Positions 8,555-17,771 of a stretch of 64,000 nucleotides of DNA are shown here, in pieces. The DNA is from Woeseia oceani (GTDB lineage Bacteria > Pseudomonadota > Gammaproteobacteria > Steroidobacterales > Woeseiaceae): assembly GCF_001677435.1 (NCBI RefSeq), contig NZ_CP016268.1, positions 1,601,001-1,665,000 of the forward strand, written 5' to 3'. The notes under the pieces are model-generated. The model worked only from the letters and a program-made list of their open reading frames with translations. It searched no databases and was not told the DNA's origin. The position numbers and the translations under genes are program-made. Each line of letters opens with the position of its first letter. The stretch's first letter is position 1.

Positions 8555-10206
8555 CTTACGCCGCGAGTTGCTGGATCCGGGGCCGACGGGCAGTGCTTGG
8601 CCTGGCCACTCTCTGCGTGTGTGCATTGGTCGCCTGCAGCCAGGAGCCCGCGCCTGCGATAGCGCCAACCCTTGATACGGTGCTGGCCGGTGGGCTTGTG
8701 TTCACTGGCGACGACAGCGAACCAGTCCTGGCTGATGTCGGCATAGTGGGTGATCGCATCGTTGCCATCGGTGATCTTCGCGAGCGAGCTGCACTACAGC
8801 GTATCGATCTCGGTGGCCTGGCTGTTGCGCCGGGTTTCATCGATATCCACAGCCATGCGGTGCGTGGCAACGCCAATGACGGCATATTTCGCTGGCCCGA
8901 TGCGGAAAATCTGATTCGGCAGGGCGTCACGACCGCCATCGGCGGGCCGGATGGCAGTTCGCCGCTGCCGATCACGGCAACGTTCGACGCGCTGCGCGAA
9001 CAACCCGCATCGGTCAACTTCGGCACCTTCGTCGGTCACGGTTCTGTTCGGGCATTGGTCGTCGGTGAAGATGATCGTGTCCCGACCACGCAGGAGCTGG
9101 AGGCAATGCGCCAACAAGTGGCTGCCGCGATGCAGGAGGGGGCGTTCGGTCTTTCATCTGGCTTGATTTACGCACCTGGCCGGTTCGCCGCTACGGAAGA
9201 AGTAGTTGAGCTTGCCAAAGTAGCCGCGGACTATGGCGGGATCTACATCAGCCATATGCGGGAGGAAGGGCTCGATGTACTGAAGAGCGTTGCCGAGACG
9301 ATACGCATAGGTGAGGAAGGCGGCCTGCCAACCCAGATTACCCACCACAAAATTGTCGGCGCGCCGATGTGGGGTAAGTCGACAGAAACTTTGCGGCTTG
9401 TAGATGAGGCTGTTGAGCGGGGAGTAGACGTAAGTATTGATCAGTACCCGTACACGGCATCGTCGACCAGCCTGACTATCCTGTTCCCCGGCTGGAGCCT
9501 GGACGGCGGCCGCGATGCCCTGCTGCAACGTATACGTGATCCTGCGCAACACGAAGAGCTGCGCAAGGAAATTGTGTACCGCATCGAAGTTGATCGCGGC
9601 GGCAACGATCCGGCAAACGTGGTCCTTGCCAATTGCTCGTTCGACCGCTCACTCAATGGCTTGAATTTGTCACAGATTCTGCAAAGCCGCGAGATCGCGG
9701 TAGCGAAAGATGCCGCAGCTGAGTTGCTGATGGAACTCGTAGTGGCGGGCAATTGCAGCGCGGTTTTTCATGCAATTGATGAAGCGGATGTGCGCAATAT
9801 CATGCGCCACCCACGGACAATGATTGCATCGGACGGCGGGGTTGAGGATCCATCCGAGCGAGTGCCTCACCCACGAAATTACGGCAGTTTCGCACGAGTG
9901 CTGGGGCATTACGTGCGTGAACAAGGTGTGTTGCCTTTGCATACTGCCGTGCACAAGATGACCCGCTTGCCCGCCGATCGGCTGGGGCTCGATGATCGCG
10001 GCCGTATCAGTGTCGACGCGATTGCGGATATCGTCGTGTTCGATCCTGCGACGGTCATCGATCACTCCACGTTCGCCGAGCCACATCAGTATGCGGAAGG
10101 AATGCATTACGTGTTTGTCGCAGGAACCGCGGTTCTGGAAAGGGGTTCGATGACCGGCGCACGACCGGGTCGCCTGTTGAGATCCGGCGACTACAGAAAT
10201 CGCTAA
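8551..10206 (+). CDS. D-aminoacylase-family amidohydrolase, lipoprotein
   Basis: The 551-residue protein belongs to the N-acyl-D-amino-acid deacylase branch of metal-dependent amidohydrolases, which remove acyl groups from N-acyl amino acids. The N-terminus carries a lipoprotein signal with lipobox LVAC (Cys29), so it acts at the periplasmic membrane face. The TIM-barrel metal motif DIHSH (His100 and His102), later His residues in YISHMREE and ITHHK, and Asp in ASDGG are present. The loop that carries a bridging Cys (NCG) in the characterised Alcaligenes enzyme reads PDGSS here, so the metal site differs. The start is a GTG whose GTGA overlaps the stop of the protease remnant, so the two were cotranscribed. 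Substrate uncertain. Confidence 0.88.
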   Translation: MTYAASCWIRGRRAVLGLATLCVCALVACSQEPAPAIAPTLDTVLAGGLVFTGDDSEPVLADVGIVGDRIVAIGDLRERAALQRIDLGGLAVAPGFIDIHSHAVRGNANDGIFRWPDAENLIRQGVTTAIGGPDGSSPLPITATFDALREQPASVNFGTFVGHGSVRALVVGEDDRVPTTQELEAMRQQVAAAMQEGAFGLSSGLIYAPGRFAATEEVVELAKVAADYGGIYISHMREEGLDVLKSVAETIRIGEEGGLPTQITHHKIVGAPMWGKSTETLRLVDEAVERGVDVSIDQYPYTASSTSLTILFPGWSLDGGRDALLQRIRDPAQHEELRKEIVYRIEVDRGGNDPANVVLANCSFDRSLNGLNLSQILQSREIAVAKDAAAELLMELVVAGNCSAVFHAIDEADVRNIMRHPRTMIASDGGVEDPSERVPHPRNYGSFARVLGHYVREQGVLPLHTAVHKMTRLPADRLGLDDRGRISVDAIADIVVFDPATVIDHSTFAEPHQYAEGMHYVFVAGTAVLERGSMTGARPGRLLRSGDYRNR

Positions 10207-10294
10207 AACGACGCAAGCGAGCAAACACGCAGGTACAATTTCACCCCAGAGTCAGGTGAATGGCTTGCCTGACAGCAAAAGGACAGAAAGGCAG

Positions 10295-10561
10295 ATGCGG
10301 ATAGAACGGGAACACACTCTCGGTCGTGACGAGGCGCGTAAGCGCGTGGAGCGTCTGGCCACGAGTCTTAAGGGGCAGTTCGATCTCGAGTCCCGTTGGG
10401 AAGGGGATCAGCTCCGGGTATCCGGTCGAGGTCTGAGTGGGGCTTTGTCCGTTGGCGATGACCGCGTTAATCTGGATTTGCAATTGGGTCTCGCGTTGAG
10501 CTTCATGGAGTCATCCATCCGCTCGGCCATAGAGAGCGAGATGGACAAGCAACTGGCGTAG
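10295..10561 (+). CDS. Polyhydroxyalkanoic acid system family protein (PHA_gran_rgn)
   Basis: This 88-residue cytoplasmic protein resembles the small PHA granule-region family: a basic N-terminal part with REHTLGRDEARKRVERL, a central beta-rich part (SRWEGDQLRVSGRGLSG), and a C-terminal amphipathic helix. The family is linked by gene context to polyhydroxyalkanoate storage, but its biochemical role is not established. The frame can begin at a GTG at 10256, but the ATG at 10295 is where family similarity starts and has a purine-rich leader. A phasin-like gene at 46045 is the only other storage-related gene in this window; no PHA synthase is present. Confidence 0.75.
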   Translation: MRIEREHTLGRDEARKRVERLATSLKGQFDLESRWEGDQLRVSGRGLSGALSVGDDRVNLDLQLGLALSFMESSIRSAIESEMDKQLA

Positions 10562-10597
10562 CGCAATACGTCCTCTTTCCGGCAAGGAATTGAGTCT

Positions 10598-11800
10598 ATG
10601 ACAACTATCGTCATCGTTGGTGGAGGCCATGCTGCCGGGCAGGCAGCGGCCAGTCTGCGGCAAAAAGGTCATGACGGTCGGCTACTGATCGTGGCCGACG
10701 AGCCGTACATTCCGTATCAGCGCCCGCCATTGTCGAAGGGCTATTTGTCCGGTAAAGACGAACTGCAACACTTGTACGTACGTCAAGCTGCGTTCTATGA
10801 AAAGCAGGCCATTGAAGTTCGCACCAATGCTCATGTCGACGAGATCGATGCGGCAAAGAAAACGCTGAGGATCGGCCAGGAACAGTGTGCCTACGATCAT
10901 CTGTTGCTGTGTACCGGCGCACGACCCCGCATCTTGCAGGCGCCAGGTTCCGATCTGGCTGGTATTCATTACCTGCGGACAGTGGCTGATGTCGATCGAA
11001 TTCGCTCCGAGATGGTGACAGCCAACAGGGTCTGTGTTGTTGGTGGTGGATACATTGGGCTTGAAGTCGCGGCCGTTGCGATCGCGGCAGGTAAAAAGGT
11101 TTGTGTGCTGGAAGCCGGCGATCGGGTGTTGCAGCGTGTTGCTTCGCCGGAATTGAGCCGTTTTTACGCTGACATGCACAAGAGTCATGGCGTTGAGATA
11201 CGCACGAACTGCCAGGTCACTGGATTCGCTGGCGACACCGGTGTTCGGGAAGTGCAGTGTGGCAACGATACGATCAAGACTGACCTCGTAATCATTGGTG
11301 TCGGCGTGGTGCCCAACGTTGAGTTGGCAGAGCAGGCGGGCCTGGCCTGCGACAATGGAATCGTCGTTGATGAACGGTGCCGCACCTCAAGCCCCGACAT
11401 CTACGCCGCGGGTGATTGCACCAACCACCCGAATCCCCAATTGGGCCGACGATTGCGGCTCGAGTCTGTGCCGAATGCCATGGACCAGGCCCGGGTCGCC
11501 GCAACCAACATGCTTGGCGGTGACGATATCCATGACTCCGTGCCGTGGTTCTGGAGCGATCAATACGATGTGAAGTTGCAAATGGTCGGCTTCTCGGCTG
11601 ATGGTGATCGCCAGATCCTGCGCGGCGATATGGCCGGACACAAGTTCGCGATTTTTCATCTTCGGGATGACACCGTTGTCGCGGTCGATGCAATTAATGA
11701 ACCGCGGGAATTTATGGCGGGTAAGAAACTGTTTGGGAAGCGGGTTGATGCGACTCGGCTTGCAGACCTTGATGTCGAAACCAAGTCATTGCTGGACTGA
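10598..11800 (+). CDS. Ferredoxin/rubredoxin reductase-like FAD-dependent oxidoreductase
   Basis: The 400-residue flavoprotein has the layout of putidaredoxin/ferredoxin reductases. An N-terminal FAD-binding Rossmann fold has VGGGHAAG (residues ~7-14) and the family segment YQRPPLSKGYL. A second dinucleotide fold has VVGGGYIGLE (~145). DIYAAGDC (~268) contacts the flavin, and a reductase C-terminal domain with FWSDQYD follows. Such enzymes move electrons from NAD(P)H to a small iron-sulfur protein serving an oxygenase or P450. No ferredoxin or oxygenase partner lies next to it, so the partner must be elsewhere. It sits 36 bases after the PHA-system gene and may be cotranscribed with it. Confidence 0.9.
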   Translation: MTTIVIVGGGHAAGQAAASLRQKGHDGRLLIVADEPYIPYQRPPLSKGYLSGKDELQHLYVRQAAFYEKQAIEVRTNAHVDEIDAAKKTLRIGQEQCAYDHLLLCTGARPRILQAPGSDLAGIHYLRTVADVDRIRSEMVTANRVCVVGGGYIGLEVAAVAIAAGKKVCVLEAGDRVLQRVASPELSRFYADMHKSHGVEIRTNCQVTGFAGDTGVREVQCGNDTIKTDLVIIGVGVVPNVELAEQAGLACDNGIVVDERCRTSSPDIYAAGDCTNHPNPQLGRRLRLESVPNAMDQARVAATNMLGGDDIHDSVPWFWSDQYDVKLQMVGFSADGDRQILRGDMAGHKFAIFHLRDDTVVAVDAINEPREFMAGKKLFGKRVDATRLADLDVETKSLLD

Positions 11801-11812
11801 TCGTGTTATGGC

Positions 11813-11857
11813 GGTCAGGTTTTCGGGCTGCCGAGGCGTACGATGGCAAACCTGACC
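11813..11857. repeat. Perfect 10-bp inverted repeat with 25-base loop
   Basis: The arms GGTCAGGTTT and AAACCTGACC are exact complements, starting 12 bases after the stop of the ferredoxin-reductase gene. No T-tract follows, so it may be a transcript-stabilising or weakly terminating hairpin, or a protein-binding site. Nothing else recognisable lies between 11858 and 12111. Confidence 0.45.
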
Positions 11858-12111
11858 ATTGCAGAACCACAACAATCAGAGATTCAGATTGGTACGAGTT
11901 GAGCGTCATGATTGTCGTCTACAACTGGCAAAGAAGTTGGAATGCCGTGCGCAAGCTCTGAACTGGCGATGAGTTGTGATCAGCAAGCCCAGTGCCTTGG
12001 AATGAAACCTGTGATCGCGGTGTCCGTGCAAGGAACTTGCCGATCACGAGGGACAGGGCAGTACTCCGCCCGGTGAATTGGGGGCCTTACTTGAGTAAGA
12101 ACGATGAGGTT

Positions 12112-12351
12112 ATGCGAACTGCGCAGTGCTACGAAGAAGCGAGTGCCTGGATCGCAAGACTGGACAAAGGCCTTTCAGCTGCCGATTTCTGTAGCCTGCG
12201 AGAATGGCTGGCGGTCGACGGTAAGAATCGGACGGTTTTGCTGGAGCTGGCTTGCCTTTGGGACAGGATGAGTGTGCTCTCGAGGTATCCTCAGGGATTG
12301 TTCGATTCAGACGATGAAAACAACAGCGTGACAGGGCTGAAGGCAGACTGA
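12112..12351 (+). CDS. FecR/PupR N-terminal (DUF4880) fragment, truncated
   Basis: The 79-residue product is essentially only the DUF4880 domain, the cytoplasmic N-terminus of FecR-type anti-sigma factors: EEASAWIARLDKGLS, LREWLAVDGKNR, LELACLWDRMSVL. A complete FecR has about 300-350 residues, with a membrane helix and a periplasmic FecR domain. Here the frame stops soon after DUF4880, and no continuation is visible downstream. No FecI-like sigma gene precedes it. A TonB-dependent receptor follows at 13000, the usual partner in FecI-FecR-receptor systems. It is either a decayed FecR or a stand-alone DUF4880 protein. The frame extends upstream to 11992 without family similarity; the ATG at 12112 is preferred but uncertain. 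Confidence 0.55.
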   Translation: MRTAQCYEEASAWIARLDKGLSAADFCSLREWLAVDGKNRTVLLELACLWDRMSVLSRYPQGLFDSDDENNSVTGLKAD

Positions 12352-12999
12352 TAACTGTCCAGCAACTTGCTTAAACGTCTCTGAGTTCAATAGATCACGA
12401 CCAACTTCTTTCGAAGGGTCGTAGAAGTCGCCCGACAAGGCTTTCGCGCTTATCTTGATATAGCCTGCCAACACAAACGACCTGCCGCATAGTTTTGCCC
12501 ATTCCACGACTTTTCCGGATTCTGCTTCAGGAGCGTTGAGCCGGTTACTGGATATGCTTGCGCCTCTCCACAGGTCTGCCGCGATGAAGCGGGCCGAGTA
12601 CACGAGCGTCTTCCACCCCTGTCGCTGCGGCCAAAAAAAAGATTGGCGGATAAAACAATGCCGTTCGTCTACCCGTTAGCCGTGCAGCTTGACGTGCCCT
12701 TATGCGGTGCAAGCTTTGTGGTACGGCGGCTTACGGCGAGAACGAGCAATCAAATTGCAGTGCCAGAAACGCGTGCAGCGTGCCAATAAAGTATTGACGC
12801 GGCTGGCGTTGATCGCGTGATGGTCACAGGACTGATAGTAACGCGCGCACGATGTAAGCGGCATGTTGAAGGCGGAACAGAAAGGCCGTCGTCGAACGAG
12901 CGGAACAGATTTTATCAGCACGGCAATGCAGCGTGCTATCAGGGTTTGGGGGGTTGACAGCTTGTTCCGGGATACCTCTCGGAACTTAACGGGGAAGAC
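12352..12999. other. Intergenic stretch without a supported gene
   Basis: About 650 bases lie between the FecR fragment and the TonB receptor. Two minus-strand open frames (12307-12603 and 12700-13233) have no recognisable domains, and the second overlaps the receptor start. The stretch may contain degraded sequence from a lost FecR 3' end, plus the receptor promoter. A TTGACA sequence at about 12954-12959 could be a -35 element. Confidence 0.4.
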
Positions 13000-15831
13000 A
13001 TGAAATTCAAGAATCGTGACGCAAGACTGATTGTAGTGCTGGCGGCCATAGTCAGCACAAGTATCGGCGCGCAAGAGTCGCAAGACGCTGAGGAAGCAGC
13101 TCTGGAAAACATCGTCGTTACGGGTACACGACTGGCCAGATCTGGCTACGATACGCCTACGCCGGTTACGGTGCTGGGTGCGGAACAGATGGAGGCAGAC
13201 GCACCACAGAATGTTGCCGACATCGTCAATCAACTGCCTTCAGTTGTCGGCAGCATGACGCCGAACACGGCGAATCTCCAGATTTCATCGGGCCGCGCTG
13301 GTATCAATGGTATAAACCTGCGCAGTCTGGGTCAGTCGAGAACGCTGGTGCTGTTGAATGGTCGGCGTTTGCCCGGCGCGAGCAACGATGGTGTTGTCGA
13401 TATCAATACCGTCCCTCAGTCATTGATTGAACGTGTGGAGGTGGTAACCGGTGGTGCTTCGGCTGTCTACGGCTCGGACGCGGTGTCTGGCGTCATCAAC
13501 TTCATCATGGATACCGATTACGTGGGTATCAAGGCTGATCTCTCAGGTGGTATGACAACCTATGGAGACGACGATACCTTGCGCGCAACACTGACTGCGG
13601 GTACCGAGTTGTTCGATGGTCGCGGTCACTTTATTGCCAGCGTTGATTTGGCTGACAGAGAAGGAATTTTTGGTGTGCCACGGTCCTGGAATAACGGTGG
13701 CAACTTCTCGATGTTTAATCCGGACTACACGCCCACGGGTGGTCAACCAGAGATTTTGCGCTTGTCTCAGGTTGGCCTCAGTACCGCATTGGGCAACGGC
13801 ATCATTACGAACACGGCGTTACGCGGTACCGCGTTCGGTCCGGGCGGGATGCCTTACCAGTTCCAGTTCGGGTCTGTGCTTCGGGATCCGTGGATGCAAG
13901 GTGGTGATTGGGCGGACGCACAAGCTAACGACAAAGTCACGCTGACGCCAATGGAGAAGAGACAAAGTTTGTTCACCCGCTTTTCGTACCAGTTCAACGA
14001 CAACGTTGAAGGTTACCTTGAGTACAGCAACTCCGAATATGATGCCCGCGGCTGGTGTTGTTCGCAGTTCAATGTTGCCAATATCAGTATTCAGGCGGAC
14101 AACGCGTTCATCCCGGAGACGGTAGCAACGCAGATGGCAACCCTTGGGATCACGGAGTTCCGCCTCGGTAGCATGAACGGCGATCTCAATCCGATTGAAA
14201 GCAGCAACAATCGTGGTGCGGAACGTTACAGTGCAGGTTTGGCTGGCTCGTTTGACATGGCGGGCTCAAACTGGAGTTATGACTTATACGCTCAGCACGG
14301 TGTGACCAACACGACTGAATTCGCCAGGACGACGAACCGGGACCATTTCGCCATGGCACTGGACGCCGTATTTGATCCGGCAACCGGCCAGATTGTCTGT
14401 CGTTCGACGTTGACGGACCCGAACAACGGATGCAAGCCGTACAACCCGATGGGTGTCGGCGTCAATTCGCAAGCGACCGTCGACTACCTCTACCGGGGCA
14501 CCGGCACAGAAGGCGTGCTGTATGGACCGAAGCGAGAGCAGAAGCTGACTCAGAAGGTCTATGCGATTTCTGTTCAGGGTGCACCGTTTTCAGTGCCGGC
14601 CGGTGATGTTTCCTTGGCATTTGGTTTTGAGCACAGAAGCGAAGAGATCAGCGGTGTTGCGGACTCCATTTCTGCGAATGCAGGCTGGTTCAACGGTAAC
14701 TACAAGCCGATGTTCGGTAAGTACACCGTGAATGAGGCGTATTTCGAGACGATAGTGCCGATCATCGAAAACCGCCTGGAGTTCAATGGTGCCGTGCGGG
14801 CAACGGACTACAGCACATCGGGCAATGTGACGACGTGGAAAGCGGGCGTTACGTTCAGTCCGGTTGATGACATTCGTTTCCGCACCACATTGTCTCGTGA
14901 TATTCGTGCCCCGGGCCTTGGCGAACTGTTCGAAGGGGGTGGGGCGCAAACGAATTCTGTTTCGGATCCGTTTAACAACAATGAAACTGTTCAGTTTCTC
15001 GGCATCATTTCCGGTAACCCGGACCTGAAACCAGAGGAAGCTGACACATTTGGTTTTGGTGTGGTTCTGGAGCCTTCGTTCCTGCCGAAGCTAAGAATGT
15101 CCGCCGACTATTACGATATCGAAATCTCCGATGCCATCGGTTCAGTTGGTGTGCAGAGCATTGTGAACCGCTGTTTCGAGGGTAATCAAAACTTCTGTGA
15201 TGCGATAACAAGAGGCATAGGGCCGCTGGGAACGGAAGTGATCACCGAGGTTCGCCGTAATCCGTTCAACTACGTGATAGTGAAGGCGCAAGGTGTTGAT
15301 CTGGCAGCGAACTATGGTCAGATCGATATGTGGGGTGGCGATTTGTCGTTCAGCGGTATTGCAACTCACTACATCAAAGAAACCTCGGACGATGGCATCA
15401 CCGAACCGACCAACAGTGTCGGCCAGATTGCCGGAACCAGCCCTCCGGATTGGGTGTTCAGAACCACGGCGATGTTCAATCGGGATGCGTTCACAGCGTC
15501 GTTGACCGCGCGCGGCTTCAGTGACGGCGTTTACGACAACAATGCCATTGTTTGCACCAGCGGCTGTCCTGTCTCCACCAGCATCAATCGAACGGTCAAT
15601 ACCAACGACATAGACGGCGCGTTGTATTTTGATCTTTATTCCGCTTACCGCTTCGACCTGGGTGACGCAGATGCCGAGGCGTACTTCGTCATTCGCAATC
15701 TCCTCAATGACGATCCCGCGACTATTCACAACGGCCCGAGCGGTGTGAGCCATCAGCTGATTGCGGCCAATCCGGCGCTGTACGATTTGCTCGGCACAGT
15801 GTTCAAATTTGGTCTAAGGGTGAACTTCTAG
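13000..15831 (+). CDS. TonB-dependent outer-membrane receptor
   Basis: The 943-residue protein starts with a signal peptide (cleavage near SIGAQ), followed by the TonB-box-like segment ALENIVVTGTRL. It has a plug domain (~45-165) with GINLRSLGQSRTLVLLNGRR and VEVVTGGASAVYGSDAVSG, and a long beta-barrel ending in the aromatic terminus KFGLRVNF. It should take up a ligand across the outer membrane using TonB energy. The receptor lies between a FecR N-terminal fragment and a periplasmic D-aminoacylase-like enzyme. That supports an acylated amino acid, small peptide or related ligand, but this is inference from neighbours. GGGGA precedes the ATG. Confidence 0.93.
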   Translation: MKFKNRDARLIVVLAAIVSTSIGAQESQDAEEAALENIVVTGTRLARSGYDTPTPVTVLGAEQMEADAPQNVADIVNQLPSVVGSMTPNTANLQISSGRAGINGINLRSLGQSRTLVLLNGRRLPGASNDGVVDINTVPQSLIERVEVVTGGASAVYGSDAVSGVINFIMDTDYVGIKADLSGGMTTYGDDDTLRATLTAGTELFDGRGHFIASVDLADREGIFGVPRSWNNGGNFSMFNPDYTPTGGQPEILRLSQVGLSTALGNGIITNTALRGTAFGPGGMPYQFQFGSVLRDPWMQGGDWADAQANDKVTLTPMEKRQSLFTRFSYQFNDNVEGYLEYSNSEYDARGWCCSQFNVANISIQADNAFIPETVATQMATLGITEFRLGSMNGDLNPIESSNNRGAERYSAGLAGSFDMAGSNWSYDLYAQHGVTNTTEFARTTNRDHFAMALDAVFDPATGQIVCRSTLTDPNNGCKPYNPMGVGVNSQATVDYLYRGTGTEGVLYGPKREQKLTQKVYAISVQGAPFSVPAGDVSLAFGFEHRSEEISGVADSISANAGWFNGNYKPMFGKYTVNEAYFETIVPIIENRLEFNGAVRATDYSTSGNVTTWKAGVTFSPVDDIRFRTTLSRDIRAPGLGELFEGGGAQTNSVSDPFNNNETVQFLGIISGNPDLKPEEADTFGFGVVLEPSFLPKLRMSADYYDIEISDAIGSVGVQSIVNRCFEGNQNFCDAITRGIGPLGTEVITEVRRNPFNYVIVKAQGVDLAANYGQIDMWGGDLSFSGIATHYIKETSDDGITEPTNSVGQIAGTSPPDWVFRTTAMFNRDAFTASLTARGFSDGVYDNNAIVCTSGCPVSTSINRTVNTNDIDGALYFDLYSAYRFDLGDADAEAYFVIRNLLNDDPATIHNGPSGVSHQLIAANPALYDLLGTVFKFGLRVNF

Positions 15832-15851
15832 CGGCGTACAAAGGGCGGTCC

Positions 15852-15881
15852 GCCTTGCTGTCGGCATTACGGCAGCAAGGC
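15852..15881 (+). terminator. Candidate hairpin terminator after the TonB receptor
   Basis: Arms GCCTTGCTG and CAGCAAGGC pair perfectly around a 12-base loop, 20 bases after the receptor stop codon. There is no clear T-tract, so it may be a factor-assisted or attenuating terminator. Confidence 0.45.
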
Positions 15882-16016
15882 ATGCCCGACATAACCGTGT
15901 CTGTACGTAAGCCTGCGCCGAGTGCCCGGGTTCGGTGGTCAGGAGTCCAGCAAGTGCTGAGAGTGATTTGCCACAGGCGTTGAGAGTCGATACCGGATTT
16001 CGAGCGGGAGAGACAA

Positions 16017-17771
16017 ATGTTTGCTAAACAATGTCTGACTGGGTGGGTTCGCCATTGGGCGTCACTGATTCTGTGCACTGTCTTGGCACCGGGATCTGCC
16101 TTTGCCCAATCGCCCGGTTTTGATCTGATCATTGCCAATGGTCGTATTCTGGATGGGACTGGCAACGTGGATTTCCCGTCGGACATTGGCATTCGCGGCG
16201 ATCAGATAGTCAGGATCGGCGATCTTTCAGGTGCATCAGCAAAGCGTGTCATCGATGCCGAGGGCCTGTACGTTGCACCCGGTTTTATCGACCTGCACTC
16301 GCATGCCGACAGTGGCTTGATATCGGACGAGATAGAAGGCCGGCGCGCGCACAATCTCGTCAGCCAGGGATTGACCACGGTGGTTGGCGCTGCTGACGGA
16401 CGGAACCGGCTCTGGCCATTGACTGCGGAATTCGCCGCCTACGAGCGCTTGGGCATCGCGATGAACATGGTGCCCATGGTTGGCCACAGTACTATCCGTC
16501 TGCAAGTCATGGGCGATGACTACGAGAGAGAGGCCACTGAGCGGGAAGTGGCGGCGATGAAAGCTCTGCTCCGGGACGGCATGGATGCGGGCGCATGGGG
16601 TTTGGGCGCAGGTCTCGAGTATCGGCCGGCACGCTTCAGCTCCGAGCAGGAAGTACTTGAGCTTGCGTCTGTTCTGCCCCGGTACGACGGGTTTTATATC
16701 GCCCATCAGCGCAGTGAACCGACGATGCCGATGTGGCAATTGCCGAGCATTGTCGATGGCTGGCCGATCGACGGGCTGCAGGCGCTGGAAGAGACTATCA
16801 ACATCGCACGTGAAACGGGTGTGCGGGTTGTAGCGAGTCATGTCAAAGCGCGTGGTCGCGCGTCCTGGGGGCGCTCGTCGCACGACATCGCTTTGGCTGA
16901 TGCTGCGCGTGACGAAGGGCTCGCAGTCTATTTTGATCAGTATGCATATGAAACCAATGGCGGCGGCCCGCAGGTCATGGTGCCGCTGTGGGCTTTCGCA
17001 CCGCCGGGCTTCGATCGAACGGGTGGCAACGATGATCCACGCCTCAGGCGGTCCGGCGTTTTGGATCAACACCGGCCTAACCTGCGGTCAAACCTCGCCG
17101 ATCCCGCCACACGCAAACTGATCGAACGGGACATCGAGTGGATAGTGAATCATCAGGGCGGGCCTGATCGGCACATAATCGTCGACCATCCGGACCGTGC
17201 ACTGCTCGGCAAGACATTGCTGGAAGCCGCGGATGCTCGTGAAGAGTCGTACGTGGATACAATCCTTAACTTTGCACTAAGCGGCTACGAAGACGTGCCG
17301 GGTGGATTCTGGATGCGAGGCCATTCCATGCACGAGATGGATGTGCACAACTACATGCGCCAGGAGTACACGGCCACTTCGTCGGATGCGGGCATCATCG
17401 ACGTGGCGGGGCTGGAAGGGCGGCCGGGGACGCATCCGCGCATGTACGGTGCCTTCGTGCGAAAAATCGCCCACTACGCCAAGGATCGCAAGGTAATTTC
17501 ATTGCCTTTTGCGATTCGTTCTTCAACAGGTTTGCCCGCGCAAATTATCGGTTTGCGTGACAGGGGGTATCTGCGGGAAGGCTACAAAGCCGATATCGTG
17601 GTCTTCGACTATGACCGCATTCGGGACCGCGCAACTGTAATGGAGCGAGACCTGTATGCGGAAGGTATTGAGTACGTACTGGTCAATGGCACCGCGGTAC
17701 TGGATACAGGCAAACTGACAGGCGCATTGCCCGGGGTCATCGTAAAGCGGACTGGCGATTCAGTTCGTTAA
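16017..17771 (+). CDS. Periplasmic D-aminoacylase-family amidohydrolase
   Basis: This 584-residue amidohydrolase is a paralogue of the one at 8551. It has a cleavable signal peptide ending SAFA-Q (residue 30) instead of a lipobox. The metal motif DLHSH (His94, His96) is followed by His in YIAHQRSE and ASHVKARG and by Asp in TSSDAG, consistent with a binuclear or mononuclear zinc amidohydrolase. The loop equivalent to NCG in characterised D-aminoacylases reads ADGRN, so the bridging Cys is absent, as in the other copy. It follows the TonB receptor by 185 bases. Import through the receptor followed by periplasmic deacylation is a reasonable guess. Confidence 0.88.
   Translation: MFAKQCLTGWVRHWASLILCTVLAPGSAFAQSPGFDLIIANGRILDGTGNVDFPSDIGIRGDQIVRIGDLSGASAKRVIDAEGLYVAPGFIDLHSHADSGLISDEIEGRRAHNLVSQGLTTVVGAADGRNRLWPLTAEFAAYERLGIAMNMVPMVGHSTIRLQVMGDDYEREATEREVAAMKALLRDGMDAGAWGLGAGLEYRPARFSSEQEVLELASVLPRYDGFYIAHQRSEPTMPMWQLPSIVDGWPIDGLQALEETINIARETGVRVVASHVKARGRASWGRSSHDIALADAARDEGLAVYFDQYAYETNGGGPQVMVPLWAFAPPGFDRTGGNDDPRLRRSGVLDQHRPNLRSNLADPATRKLIERDIEWIVNHQGGPDRHIIVDHPDRALLGKTLLEAADAREESYVDTILNFALSGYEDVPGGFWMRGHSMHEMDVHNYMRQEYTATSSDAGIIDVAGLEGRPGTHPRMYGAFVRKIAHYAKDRKVISLPFAIRSSTGLPAQIIGLRDRGYLREGYKADIVVFDYDRIRDRATVMERDLYAEGIEYVLVNGTAVLDTGKLTGALPGVIVKRTGDSVR

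Noticed and set aside
12307-12603. 98-residue minus-strand frame in the gap before the TonB receptor
   Set aside because: No recognised domain and only a GTG start; it reads as moderately protein-like but cannot be supported without a database search.
12700-13233. 177-residue minus-strand frame
   Set aside because: It overlaps the start of the TonB receptor and is Cys/Arg-rich without a domain.
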